Shown here one piece after another: positions 39,348 through 47,943 of a DNA stretch of 50,470 bases. The stretch comes from a virus, in IMG/VR virus record IMGVR_UViG_3300025083_000060, positions 1 to 50,470 of that record; one strand, given 5' to 3'. Within the stretch, counting starts at the first letter, position 1, and the number at the start of each line of letters is the position of its first letter. A program made the position numbers and the translations under genes. The notes beneath the pieces were generated by a model, which ran no database searches, was not told the origin of the DNA, and saw only the letters and a list, made by a program, of their open reading frames with translations.

Positions 39348-40915
39348 TGTCATCAATCAGTAGGCTTATATCTAAAGAACTTAGGAATGCATTTAACATG
39401 CCTTCGGGCGCTATTGATAATCCTAAGTATAATCCTCTGTTTAAAGAAGGTAAAAGAGATCCTGTAAAGCTGTCTGAAGAGGATGAAAAACTTACTTGGG
39501 ATATGGTTGGTTTAGAAGATACTGTAGTTGCAGAATTTTATAGTCCTTTAGAATCCGCTATACAGGAAGCACCTATAGGTAAAAAGGGTACTAAAGGTCA
39601 GAACATAGAAGCGTTTGTGCGTAAACGTGCACCTAAAGTTTCTCAAGGAGAATTAGACTTTAGGCAGTTTGGATTAGAACCTGAAGAAAAGTATACTAAG
39701 GATGTGATAAGCGGAGCTTTTGAATTAGATCCTCTAAAGATACAAGCTTTAAAAAAAGCACCTAAATATAGAGGTACGCAAAGACAGACAGACCTAGAAG
39801 ATTTAGATATAGGTTATCAGGAAATAGGCATTGATGTTATACAAAAAGACTTAGGTTTAATGACGCATCATGGACCTTCTACACTAGCACATGCTAGGTA
39901 TAGCTATAGACAAGAAACTCCTTTGTATAAAACAGAGGCAGAAAAACTTTCTAATGTAAGATTCGATGAAGATGCTGATTATCTTTTAATAGAAGAACTT
40001 CAATCTGATGTAATTCAAAAAATGGTAGACAACCCTGAAAAAGCTAAAGCAGAATCTATACAAAAATATAGAAAACAATTTGAATCAGATATAGATGATA
40101 TAGCCTTTAACAGAGAGTTTGCACAACCCGGAGACTTATTTGAAGAATTTGAAGATTACGTATTTGACAAATATATACCTATAATGACAGACAAAAAACT
40201 TACAGAGGTAGAAAAGTCAGAAAAACTTAAAAAAATATTAGGTGAAAATACACCTGACACCGCTAATAAATTTTATGACGTAACATCCCCTCTTACACTC
40301 CGAATGTATTTTGATGTGTTAGCCGCTAAAAAACTTAATGTATTTGATTTCCCCGATAGATCTGATGTATTACAGAGTATCGTGTCAGGGGCGAATGAAG
40401 TTATAAACAATAGTCGAATGGCTACATCTAAAAAAGACACTCCCTTACCTAAGCTTACAGATTCTGTAAGAGTCTTATTGCAATCTATTATTGCAGATGC
40501 TAAAGCTAATAATGTTGATGAAATTGTATTACCGCCTATTGAAAAGCTTGCAGAAAAACGCTTCTCGAAAGGTTCAAAAGAATATGAGAGTGCTATAAAA
40601 AAAGGTTCAGGTTTCTACAATACATACGTTACCGCTTTTGATAAAGCACTTAAGCAATTAAAAGATGAACTAGGCGATCAAATAAAGATAGGCAAAAAAG
40701 ATTTAAACTATAAACGTACTGGTATGAGTAAAAAAGATCAGTTACTAGCTGAGCGTTTTCCTAGAGGGGATTTGGCTAAAAGATTAAAAGCAGCAGCAGA
40801 AAAACCTGAAATACTACAAGGTAAGTCTATTAACATTAAAGATTTAAAGCTAGATCCTAAAAAGCAGAAACTACGGTTTAACCAAGGTGGCTTAGTACAA
40901 AGACCCAACAAATGA
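39347..40915 (+). CDS. Unknown protein with a polyvalent-protein-like motif
   Basis: 522 residues, more AT-rich and Lys/Asp-rich than its neighbours. Residues about 180-230 (HHGPSTLAHARYS ... YLLIEELQSDVIQKM) resemble the 'TLAHxR ... xLxIEExQSDxxQ' motif of phage and mobile-element polyvalent proteins. A later part (NVDEIVLPPIEKLAEKRF, FYNTYVTAFDKALKQL) has the matching downstream layout. It ends FNQGGLVQRPNK, sharing the GG(L/M) ending. In the portal-capsid interval it may be packaged and ejected. The enzymatic role is unknown. Confidence 0.72.
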   Translation: MSSISRLISKELRNAFNMPSGAIDNPKYNPLFKEGKRDPVKLSEEDEKLTWDMVGLEDTVVAEFYSPLESAIQEAPIGKKGTKGQNIEAFVRKRAPKVSQGELDFRQFGLEPEEKYTKDVISGAFELDPLKIQALKKAPKYRGTQRQTDLEDLDIGYQEIGIDVIQKDLGLMTHHGPSTLAHARYSYRQETPLYKTEAEKLSNVRFDEDADYLLIEELQSDVIQKMVDNPEKAKAESIQKYRKQFESDIDDIAFNREFAQPGDLFEEFEDYVFDKYIPIMTDKKLTEVEKSEKLKKILGENTPDTANKFYDVTSPLTLRMYFDVLAAKKLNVFDFPDRSDVLQSIVSGANEVINNSRMATSKKDTPLPKLTDSVRVLLQSIIADAKANNVDEIVLPPIEKLAEKRFSKGSKEYESAIKKGSGFYNTYVTAFDKALKQLKDELGDQIKIGKKDLNYKRTGMSKKDQLLAERFPRGDLAKRLKAAAEKPEILQGKSINIKDLKLDPKKQKLRFNQGGLVQRPNK

Positions 40916-41103
40916 TAATAAAAAAACTAGTAAACGATAAACCTCTATGGGATTCTTTTTGTGAAACTGTTGATAATAAAATCAGTCAGGTACATAAGAA
41001 CATGGAACAATTAAAATCACCAGAAGAGTTGTTTCGCTGTCAAGGTGAGATAGCTGCTCTACGTAAACTCAAATACTTGAGGGATGAAATAAATGGCTCT
41101 TGA
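40912..41103 (+). CDS. Small helical protein
   Basis: 63 residues, an amphipathic helix pair (NKISQVHKNMEQLKSPEELF, GEIAALRKLKYLRDEI). Coupled by overlaps at both ends (ATGA with the 522-aa gene, 11 bases with the next). Small proteins of this kind next to portals are common in marine phages; role unknown. Confidence 0.7.
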   Translation: MIIKKLVNDKPLWDSFCETVDNKISQVHKNMEQLKSPEELFRCQGEIAALRKLKYLRDEINGS

Positions 41104-42736
41104 AGATCAGATGAACGAAATGATAACAGAACCTTCTGTTGATCCTGTTAGTGGAAACGAAATACCTCTAGGCTCTACTGCTGAAGAAGTACGAGATGAC
41201 ATAGACGCTAAACTTTCTGAGGGTGAGTATGTTGTACCTGCAGATGTATTACGTTTCTACGGTGTAAAGTTTTTTGAGGATTTGCGTGACAAGGCAAAGT
41301 CTGAGTATGCTGAAATGGCAGAAGAAGGACGCATAGGTGGAGAGCCTGTCTCTGAAGAAGGTCCTGAAGATGTAGAGATTTCTGACGAGGATATGATGGA
41401 AGGCATCTCTGATGAGGACATGGCTGACATAAAAGCGGTATTGGAAGGTACAGCTTCTTTGCCTATGGATGCCAGTGATGAAGATATGGCTGAAGTACAA
41501 AGCGTTATGGAAGGTGAAGCTACAACGACTATGGCACAAGGTGGTATTACTTCTATGCCTAAAGCCTCTCAGATGAATGTACGAGAAGATGTAGACGGTA
41601 TGATAGACCGCATGTATGAGATGGTTAAGAACAACCCAGAGGTAAAAAAGAAACTGGATGCTAAAGGTATTAAGATGGCAGAAGGTGGTTATGTAAAGGG
41701 TTACGCAGATGGCGGCTTTGAAGATGGCTCTGAACCTGACTTTTTATCAGGCTCTAATACTGGTCCTGTTCCTAGCTTTCTTTCAGGTATGGGTGCATTA
41801 GGTTTTTCCCAGACTTTAGGTGCTACACAAGGTTACTCAGGTCCTAGAGCTACAGAGCTTGTGGACTACTATAATCCTTCTACAGGTGCTACTATGCAGA
41901 TTTCTGTATATTCCGACACTAAGCAGCCTGTAACTCCTGTACCTCAAGGGTTTCAATTAGGTAAACCTCAAGCTCCTTCTCGGAGGGATTCTGATGACGA
42001 TGATGACGATGATAAACCACCAGCACCTAGATGGTATGATGACATAGAGTTTGGTAATTCTGAGTCTGTTTCTGAGTGGGCTAAGACACAGAAGGGTCCA
42101 CCTTCTTTACTGAGAGCTTCTGCTATTGGTGCTGCTGGTACAGTTAGTACTGTAGCAAACTTACGTGCTGCTGCTATACTAGAGAAAGCTAAGAATGGCG
42201 GTAAAGATAACAGCACTAGTACTTCTTTGAATGAACAAGCTAATGCTATGCAAGAAACGTATAGCCCTTTTGAGAAGTTTCTCTCTAAGATGTTTGGTGA
42301 TTCAGGTGAAGTACAAGCTAAGTTTGCATCTTCGCAGGTAGGAATTAACTTGGCAGATCCTACTAAGAATACTATTGAGCCTACTCCACCAGAGAAAGAT
42401 AATAACGGCGGTGGCGGCTCAGATAATAACGGCGGCGGCTCAAATGATGATCCAATCACACCAACTCCCCCTTCAACACCCAGCAAGGATAGTTCAGGTA
42501 GTGGTTCAACAAATCCCGGAGACAGAGGATTTACGCCCGGAAGTCAAACACCTCCTTCTGCCTCTTCAGATGTAGGTAATGATGGTATGACAGATGCAGA
42601 AAGAGAATCTGGTGCTGGATCATATAGTAGAGACACAGAAGATGATAATAAGGGTTTATCTGGTAGTGCATCAAATGTTGCTGATGCAAAGGACTTAGGC
42701 TATAACAAAGGCGGCTTGATGAAGAAACGAAAGTAA
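41093..42736 (+). CDS. Conserved marine-phage virion-block protein
   Basis: 547 residues. The N-terminus (DPVSGNEIPLGSTAEEVRDD, LSEGEYVVPADVLRFYGVKF) is a conserved module found in many marine phage genomes near portal and scaffold. The middle is acidic with EGGYVKGYADGGF and AQGGI motifs, about 300-310 is an Asp run (DDDDDDD), about 430-520 is Gly/Ser/Pro/Asn-rich, and the protein ends YNKGGLMKKRK. Probably a structural or assembly protein. No enzyme motif seen. Confidence 0.75.
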   Translation: MALEDQMNEMITEPSVDPVSGNEIPLGSTAEEVRDDIDAKLSEGEYVVPADVLRFYGVKFFEDLRDKAKSEYAEMAEEGRIGGEPVSEEGPEDVEISDEDMMEGISDEDMADIKAVLEGTASLPMDASDEDMAEVQSVMEGEATTTMAQGGITSMPKASQMNVREDVDGMIDRMYEMVKNNPEVKKKLDAKGIKMAEGGYVKGYADGGFEDGSEPDFLSGSNTGPVPSFLSGMGALGFSQTLGATQGYSGPRATELVDYYNPSTGATMQISVYSDTKQPVTPVPQGFQLGKPQAPSRRDSDDDDDDDKPPAPRWYDDIEFGNSESVSEWAKTQKGPPSLLRASAIGAAGTVSTVANLRAAAILEKAKNGGKDNSTSTSLNEQANAMQETYSPFEKFLSKMFGDSGEVQAKFASSQVGINLADPTKNTIEPTPPEKDNNGGGGSDNNGGGSNDDPITPTPPSTPSKDSSGSGSTNPGDRGFTPGSQTPPSASSDVGNDGMTDAERESGAGSYSRDTEDDNKGLSGSASNVADAKDLGYNKGGLMKKRK

Positions 42737-42764
42737 AGACTAACCATAATAACTATAAGGCTAC

Positions 42765-42778
42765 CCAGCTACGGCTGG
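42765..42778. other. CCAGC-TACG-GCTGG hairpin with UNCG-type tetraloop
   Basis: A perfect 5-bp stem closes a TACG loop by C-G, giving the very stable cUACGg tetraloop in RNA. It sits in the 65-base gap before the scaffold gene, with no T-run after it. It may protect the 5' end of the scaffold/capsid transcript or mark a processing site. Confidence 0.65.
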
Positions 42779-42801
42779 CCCCAACATAAAGGAACTAAAC
42801 T

Positions 42802-43680
42802 ATGGCACAACTAGAGAGTGTAGAACAACCAAAAGTAGCAGGATTTGTAGATTCTAATTACAGCAATGCTAATAAGAGACGTATTGAAAAAGAGGAAGAG
42901 GAACTTCAGAAGCTTGTAAATGGAGAGACTACTGAAGAAGATCAAAAAGTAGAAACCAAAGAAGCCTCTGAGGAAGAAACCAAAGACGAGAAACTTTCTG
43001 GTGAAGAACGTACATATAAGAAACGCTATAGTGATTTACGTAATCATTTAAACAAGCAGTCAGAAGAACTAAAGAAGCTAAAGACACAGTTAGAAAATGC
43101 GCAGGAACGTGGTGAGATACGTGCACCTAAGTCTGATGAAGACATTGCTAATTGGGCAGAGAAGTACCCTGATGTCGCAGCTATCGTTGAGACAATTGCA
43201 GAAAAGAAAGCTCAAGAGAAGTTTAACTTAGCTGAAGGGCGTCTACAAGAACTAGACCGTATGTCTGCAGAAGCTGAGCGTAACAAGAATGAAGATGCTA
43301 TTCGTGATGCGCATCCTGACTTTGATGATTTACGAGAGAGTGATGCCTTTCATGATTGGGCTGGAGAGCAACCTAAGTGGGTACAAGATGCTATCTACGA
43401 GAACAGTGATGATCCAAGATCTGTAGTTCGTGTTATTGATCTATATAAAGTAGATAATAATATGGACACCAAGTCTCGTAAGAAGTCTAGTAAGGAAGCA
43501 GCATCTGCTGTGGTCACTAAACGAACAACTAAACCTGAATCAAACGACTCAGCAGGACGATTCAGTGAATCTCAAGTTAATAGCATGTCTGTGCATGAAT
43601 ATGAAAAGAACTCAGATGCTATTATGGAAGCTATGCGCACTGGTAAGTTTGTCTACGATATGACAGGCGGCGCACGGTAA
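42802..43680 (+). CDS. Capsid scaffolding protein
   Basis: 292 residues, highly charged. An acidic N-terminal half (EEETKDEKLSGEERTYKKR), a coiled coil at about 75-105, and a C-terminal basic/helical coat-binding part ending MTGGAR. Length, composition and position directly before the major capsid gene fit scaffolding proteins of T7-like and related phages. AAAGGAACTAAACT precedes the ATG. Confidence 0.85.
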   Translation: MAQLESVEQPKVAGFVDSNYSNANKRRIEKEEEELQKLVNGETTEEDQKVETKEASEEETKDEKLSGEERTYKKRYSDLRNHLNKQSEELKKLKTQLENAQERGEIRAPKSDEDIANWAEKYPDVAAIVETIAEKKAQEKFNLAEGRLQELDRMSAEAERNKNEDAIRDAHPDFDDLRESDAFHDWAGEQPKWVQDAIYENSDDPRSVVRVIDLYKVDNNMDTKSRKKSSKEAASAVVTKRTTKPESNDSAGRFSESQVNSMSVHEYEKNSDAIMEAMRTGKFVYDMTGGAR

Positions 43681-43694
43681 ATCAAAAATTGTTA

Positions 43695-43722
43695 TTGACA
43701 ACCTATATTTAGTAAGTATAAC
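43695..43722 (+). promoter_or_regulatory. Strong sigma70-like promoter for the major capsid gene
   Basis: TTGACA (43695-43700), 16-base spacer, TATAAC (43717-43722), in the 267-base gap between scaffold and capsid. This is the longest gap in the late block apart from the origin region, and the only strong promoter within the head genes. The rest of the gap holds no gene; it would form a long 5' leader of about 220 bases. Confidence 0.78.
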
Positions 43723-43947
43723 TATAGGTGTTATAGGAGTATAGTACAAGCCTCTGAAAAGACTACCTTGTATTATACTCAACTCACTAAGCTAAAAACT
43801 AATAAGTTAAGACTTACCTGTTAGAATAGGCCCGTTGTTTTGTTGGTTGGCCGACTGACATAATATACGCACCCTAGAAAGACAGCCTCTTACTAAATGT
43901 TACAAGCTTAATTAAACCTAAGCCAAACATCTATGGAGGATTATATC

Positions 43948-45021
43948 ATGGCTTTTACATCAGCAGCAGGTTACGGGAATTTGCCAAACGGCAATTTTAG
44001 CCCAGTAATCTATTCAAAAAAAGTACAGCTTGCTTTCCGCAAGAGTACAGTATGTGGTGACATCACCAACTCTGATTATTTTGGGGAGATTTCTGCCCAA
44101 GGTGATACAGTGAAAATTATCAAAGAGCCTGAAATTTCTGTAAGCTCATACGCTCGTGGAACACAGGTTTCAGCACAAGACTTAGACGATGAGGATTTCT
44201 CCTTAGTCGTTGATAAAGCTAACTATTTTGCCTTCAAGATGGATGATATTGAGGAAGCGCACTCCCATGTCAATTTCATGTCTCTTGCAACGGATCGTGC
44301 AGCTTATCGTCTTGCTGATCAGTATGACCAAGAAGTTCTTGGCTATCTGTCAGGCTATAAACAGTCTGCTTTGCATGCAAATGCTGGCGCTGTTAATGAC
44401 CAAGTAAACGGCACTAAAGCTGTTGCTACTGCTGGCTCAGATGAGTTGTTGACTTCAATGAAACTCCGTAAGGATTCATTTGGCAACATCACAACTGGCT
44501 CTGCTGGGGATCACTCAATCCCATTGGCAGCACGTTTGCCCGGCGCTACTGAACTACCGACTGCAACTGCTTCACCTGTAATGGTTGTAGCACGTATGGG
44601 TCGTTTGTTGGATCAACAGCAAGTTGATACTGCAGGGCGTTGGCTGGTTGTTGACCCGGTATTCATGGAGCTACTTCGTGACGAAGATAGCCGCTTCTTG
44701 AACGCCGATTTCGGTGACTCAGGCTCACTTCGCAATGGTCTAAACCTCAACAACTTCTTTGGTTTCCGCTTGTACGTATCAAGCAACTTGCCTTCAGTAG
44801 GCACTGGTGCTGGAACTACAGGTTCTGCAAACCAAAACGCCAACTATGGTGTTATTGTTGCGGGTCATGATTCTGCTGTAGCAACTGCTGAGCAAATCAA
44901 CAAGACTGAAACTTACCGTGACCCTGACAGCTTTGCTGACATTGTTCGTGGTATGCACCTTTACGGTAGGAAGATTCTTCGCCCAGAAGCTCTTGTTACT
45001 GCTAAATATAACGCAGCTTAA
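43948..45021 (+). CDS. Major capsid protein
   Basis: 357 residues from the ATG at 43948. The ATG at 43933 belongs to ATGGAGG, which serves as the ribosome site (GGAGG, 10 bases upstream), so it is unlikely to be the start. The sequence (NGNFSPVIYSKKVQLAFRKS, VCGDITNSDYFGEI, VDKANYFAFKMDDIEE, a central LLDQQQVDTAGRWLVVDPVF, a C-terminal GMHLYGRKILRPEAL) has the layout of podoviral HK97-fold capsid proteins. Codons are more GC-rich than in neighbours, as expected for the most highly expressed gene. Confidence 0.93.
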   Translation: MAFTSAAGYGNLPNGNFSPVIYSKKVQLAFRKSTVCGDITNSDYFGEISAQGDTVKIIKEPEISVSSYARGTQVSAQDLDDEDFSLVVDKANYFAFKMDDIEEAHSHVNFMSLATDRAAYRLADQYDQEVLGYLSGYKQSALHANAGAVNDQVNGTKAVATAGSDELLTSMKLRKDSFGNITTGSAGDHSIPLAARLPGATELPTATASPVMVVARMGRLLDQQQVDTAGRWLVVDPVFMELLRDEDSRFLNADFGDSGSLRNGLNLNNFFGFRLYVSSNLPSVGTGAGTTGSANQNANYGVIVAGHDSAVATAEQINKTETYRDPDSFADIVRGMHLYGRKILRPEALVTAKYNAA

Positions 45022-45034
45022 GGGAGAATACAAG

Positions 45035-45448
45035 ATGGCTTTACAATCCCCCGTCCGTATTGAGACTGCCGTGATTGCTCACGGTGATCTCACCACTAGT
45101 TCAACTCATGACATTGGTACAGTCCCAGACAATTGTGTGGTACTTGCTGCTGGCGCTGAGTGTACTGCTGCAGCTACCATTGGTGGTGCTAACGCAGTGA
45201 GCTTTGGTGTAACAGGTGGTGACGTTGATCTGCTAGGTACTGCAGATATTAACGGCGCTAAAACATTGGCTGCTACCACTACTACAGTGAATGGCATCAC
45301 AAATGTTACTGTTGCTGACACTGTTATCACAGCTAAGCTGGCTGGCTCAAACGCACCTTCTGCAGGTTCGTTCAAGTTCTTTGTAATGTACATGCCTATG
45401 GGCGCTACAAAGGCAGCGGCAGAAGTAGATCGTGATACGCTTGCATAA
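45035..45448 (+). CDS. Head decoration or capsid-associated protein
   Basis: 137 residues from the ATG at 45035, with AGGGAGAAT upstream. Beta-rich, Ala/Thr/Val/Gly-rich (TVPDNCVVLAAGAECTAAATIG), like small trimeric capsid decoration proteins. It lies 13 bases after the capsid stop and its codon use is like that of the capsid gene, suggesting abundant expression. A terminator-like hairpin follows. Confidence 0.75.
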   Translation: MALQSPVRIETAVIAHGDLTTSSTHDIGTVPDNCVVLAAGAECTAAATIGGANAVSFGVTGGDVDLLGTADINGAKTLAATTTTVNGITNVTVADTVITAKLAGSNAPSAGSFKFFVMYMPMGATKAAAEVDRDTLA

Positions 45449-45461
45449 ATGAACTAACTTT

Positions 45462-45485
45462 AGGGGCTGCTTTCTAGTGGCCCCT
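45462..45485 (+). terminator. Weak terminator or attenuator after the capsid genes
   Basis: AGGGGC (45462-45467) pairs with GCCCCT (45480-45485) around a 12-base loop, followed by TT and then mixed sequence. The T-run is short, so partial termination is more likely; this would raise capsid transcripts over tail transcripts. Confidence 0.6.
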
Positions 45486-45508
45486 TTAGGCTATCTTAGG
45501 GAAATATA

Positions 45509-46216
45509 ATGGCTTACACTTATCTTGATCTTACAAACGAAGTACTAGCTAGGTTTAATGAAGTAGCTTTAACTTCATCTAACTTTGTCAACTCTCGTGG
45601 GTTTCAAACTCAGTGTAAGAACGCTGTAAACGATGCCATTAACTATATTAATACTCGTGAGTTTAGTTGGCCTTACAATCACGCTACGCAGACAGAGACA
45701 CTTGTAGCGGGAACAACTAGATATACTATACCTACAAATGCTAAGCATGTAGATTATGATACATTTAGACTTGTAGATGATTCTTCTCTAGGAGTAGAAG
45801 GTAAATCTCTTACTATTATTGACTATAAAGATTACTTAAATAAGTTTATTAATCAAGAAGACAGATCAGATGTTGGAGGCGTACCCTCTCATATATTTAG
45901 AACACCAGATAATAACTTTGGTTTATATCCCTACCCCGACAAAGCATACTCTTTAAAGTTTGAATATTACATATACACTACTGCATTAAGTGCATCAACT
46001 GATGTACCTACTATACCTGCACAATATCGGCAAGTAATTGTGGACGGAGCTACCGCCTTTGGTTATCAGTATAGAGGGGAAGGTGGCGAATATCAATTAA
46101 ACTTTGCAAGGTTTGAGGACGGTATTAAAAGCATGCAAACTTTACTGTCCAACAGAGCCGATTACATTCGCTCTACAGTAATATACAAATCATCCGTAGG
46201 AAGTTCTTTAGTATAA
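45509..46216 (+). CDS. Tail tubular protein A (T7 gp11-like / head-tail adaptor)
   Basis: 235 residues. The start (AYTYLDLTNEVLARFNEVAL, then AVNDAINYINTREFSWPYN) and the middle (RYTIPTNAKHVDYDTFRLV, FGLYPYPDKAYSLKFEYYI) match podoviral tail tubular protein A / gp4-type adaptors. It forms the ring between portal and nozzle. AGGGAAATATA precedes the ATG. The stop overlaps the start of tail tubular B (TAATG). Confidence 0.88.
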   Translation: MAYTYLDLTNEVLARFNEVALTSSNFVNSRGFQTQCKNAVNDAINYINTREFSWPYNHATQTETLVAGTTRYTIPTNAKHVDYDTFRLVDDSSLGVEGKSLTIIDYKDYLNKFINQEDRSDVGGVPSHIFRTPDNNFGLYPYPDKAYSLKFEYYIYTTALSASTDVPTIPAQYRQVIVDGATAFGYQYRGEGGEYQLNFARFEDGIKSMQTLLSNRADYIRSTVIYKSSVGSSLV

Positions 46217-47940
46217 TGGCAGATGAAGCAGGTCTTAATCCTTTTATCTTTCCGTGCCAAGGTGGACTAGTCCTTAATAGGTCTACGTTTACTATGCAAC
46301 CGGGACAGGCTTTTGAGTTGCAAAACTTTGAGCCTGATATTAAAGGTGGGTATAGACGTATCAATGGATATGCTAAATGGAATACTAATATTGTTCCCCA
46401 ATCTGCTACTGATACTGAAAAAGTTCTTATGTCAGCTTTTCATAGAGATGAAATTATAGCTGCTAGAGGTACTAAAATATATAGAGCAGCTAATGGTAGC
46501 AGTAATACTAATGGCGCTACTACTAACTCAGCCACAAGTATTACAGTAAACAGTACTGCAGGGTTTAGTGCTACTGGTACTATTTTAATTGGGTCAGAAC
46601 AAATTACTTACACTAGTATTGACTCCGTTACTTTCATTGGTTGCACTCGTGGTGCCAATAGTACAAGCGCAGCAGCACACGCAGATGATGTGGTAGTAAC
46701 TCAATACTGGACTGAGATTGACACAGGACGTACAGGTGCAAAAAAGTATTCGCACTTTAGGTATAATATAGACGGTAATCCTACTCTTGTTTTTGCTGAT
46801 GGGGCCAATAGTGCATCTTTATATACAACAGGAAACTCCGTAACCGATATTAATACTACTAATGCTCCAGCAGATCCTCAGTTTGTAACAGGATTTAAGA
46901 ATGCTTTATTCTTTGCGGGTATGACATCTAATCCCCAAGAGTTAATATTTAGTGCACCTTATGGTCCTACTGATTTTACACCTGCTAATGGTGCTGGATC
47001 AATACGAGTAGATAGTCCTATTACTGGTATATTTCCTTTTCGTGATTCTTTATTTATTTTTTGTGAAGAACGTATTTTTAGACTTGATGGTAATACTATA
47101 GCAGACTTTCAGCTACAGCCTGTATCAAGAAACATTGGTTGTATGAATGGTTTTACTATACAAGAATTTGCAGGGGATATTGTATTCTTAGGTAGAGATG
47201 GTTTAAGAACTGTTGCAGGAACTGAACGTATTGGTGACGTTGAACTTGGATCAATTAGTACCCCTGTTCATCAACTATTTAATGTCTATTCTGATATTTC
47301 TGAATTTGATTCAGTTATTGTTCCAGATAAAACTCAATATAGAATATTCTTTTGTGATACGTCTGGTAACGATGCAAGAACTAAAGAACGTACTAAAGGT
47401 GTAATCTGCCATAGAACTGCAGAGGGTTACGAGTTTGCGGAAACTTTAGGTATTCAACCTTCTTGCACAGATCACATAAATGAAGATGGTGTTGTATATG
47501 TAATACACGGCGGTTATGACGGTTATGTATATCAACAAGAGCAAGGTAATACTTTTGATGGTACTACTATTATTGGTAGATACAGATCCCCAGATATTAC
47601 TATGGGGGACGCAGGTATAAGAAAACAATTTCAACGTGCAGTAATTAACTATGCACCAGAAGGTTCTATAAACTCAGATTTATTTGTGAGGTATGATTAC
47701 GAAGATCCTAACTCAGCAAGACCTGCAGCTTACCCTTTTGATTCAAGTAAGGTTGTGGCTTTGTATAGCGTGGGTGAGTACGGAACAGTTACATATGGCG
47801 GTCAGTCAAACCCATTGATTAGACAACCAATAGAAGGTTCAGGTTTTGCGATAGCATTGCGTGTTGTGGATAATGGTGTATCAGTACCTTATTCACTTAA
47901 AGGCTTTCAGTTAGAATTTAAAGCAGCCGCTAGGAGATAG
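46216..47940 (+). CDS. Tail tubular protein B (nozzle)
   Basis: 574 residues, beta-rich. The opening (LNPFIFPCQGGLVLNRSTFTM, FELQNFEPDIKGGYRRINGY) and the central repeat-like strands (FPFRDSLFIFCEERIFRLDG, DIVFLGRDGLRTVAG) resemble podoviral nozzle proteins. Position between tail tubular A and the fibre genes supports this. Slightly shorter than T7 gp12. Forms the tail tip through which DNA leaves. Confidence 0.85.
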   Translation: MADEAGLNPFIFPCQGGLVLNRSTFTMQPGQAFELQNFEPDIKGGYRRINGYAKWNTNIVPQSATDTEKVLMSAFHRDEIIAARGTKIYRAANGSSNTNGATTNSATSITVNSTAGFSATGTILIGSEQITYTSIDSVTFIGCTRGANSTSAAAHADDVVVTQYWTEIDTGRTGAKKYSHFRYNIDGNPTLVFADGANSASLYTTGNSVTDINTTNAPADPQFVTGFKNALFFAGMTSNPQELIFSAPYGPTDFTPANGAGSIRVDSPITGIFPFRDSLFIFCEERIFRLDGNTIADFQLQPVSRNIGCMNGFTIQEFAGDIVFLGRDGLRTVAGTERIGDVELGSISTPVHQLFNVYSDISEFDSVIVPDKTQYRIFFCDTSGNDARTKERTKGVICHRTAEGYEFAETLGIQPSCTDHINEDGVVYVIHGGYDGYVYQQEQGNTFDGTTIIGRYRSPDITMGDAGIRKQFQRAVINYAPEGSINSDLFVRYDYEDPNSARPAAYPFDSSKVVALYSVGEYGTVTYGGQSNPLIRQPIEGSGFAIALRVVDNGVSVPYSLKGFQLEFKAAARR

Positions 47941-47943
47941 AAT

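Noticed and set aside
41968-42486. 172-residue minus-strand frame in the 547-aa gene
   Set aside because: Antisense of Asp, Gly and Pro runs in the repeat-rich region; the + strand gene is better supported.
43933-43947. Upstream ATG as the start of the capsid gene
   Set aside because: It overlaps the GGAGG ribosome site for the ATG at 43948, which begins with the expected MAFTSAAGYGN.
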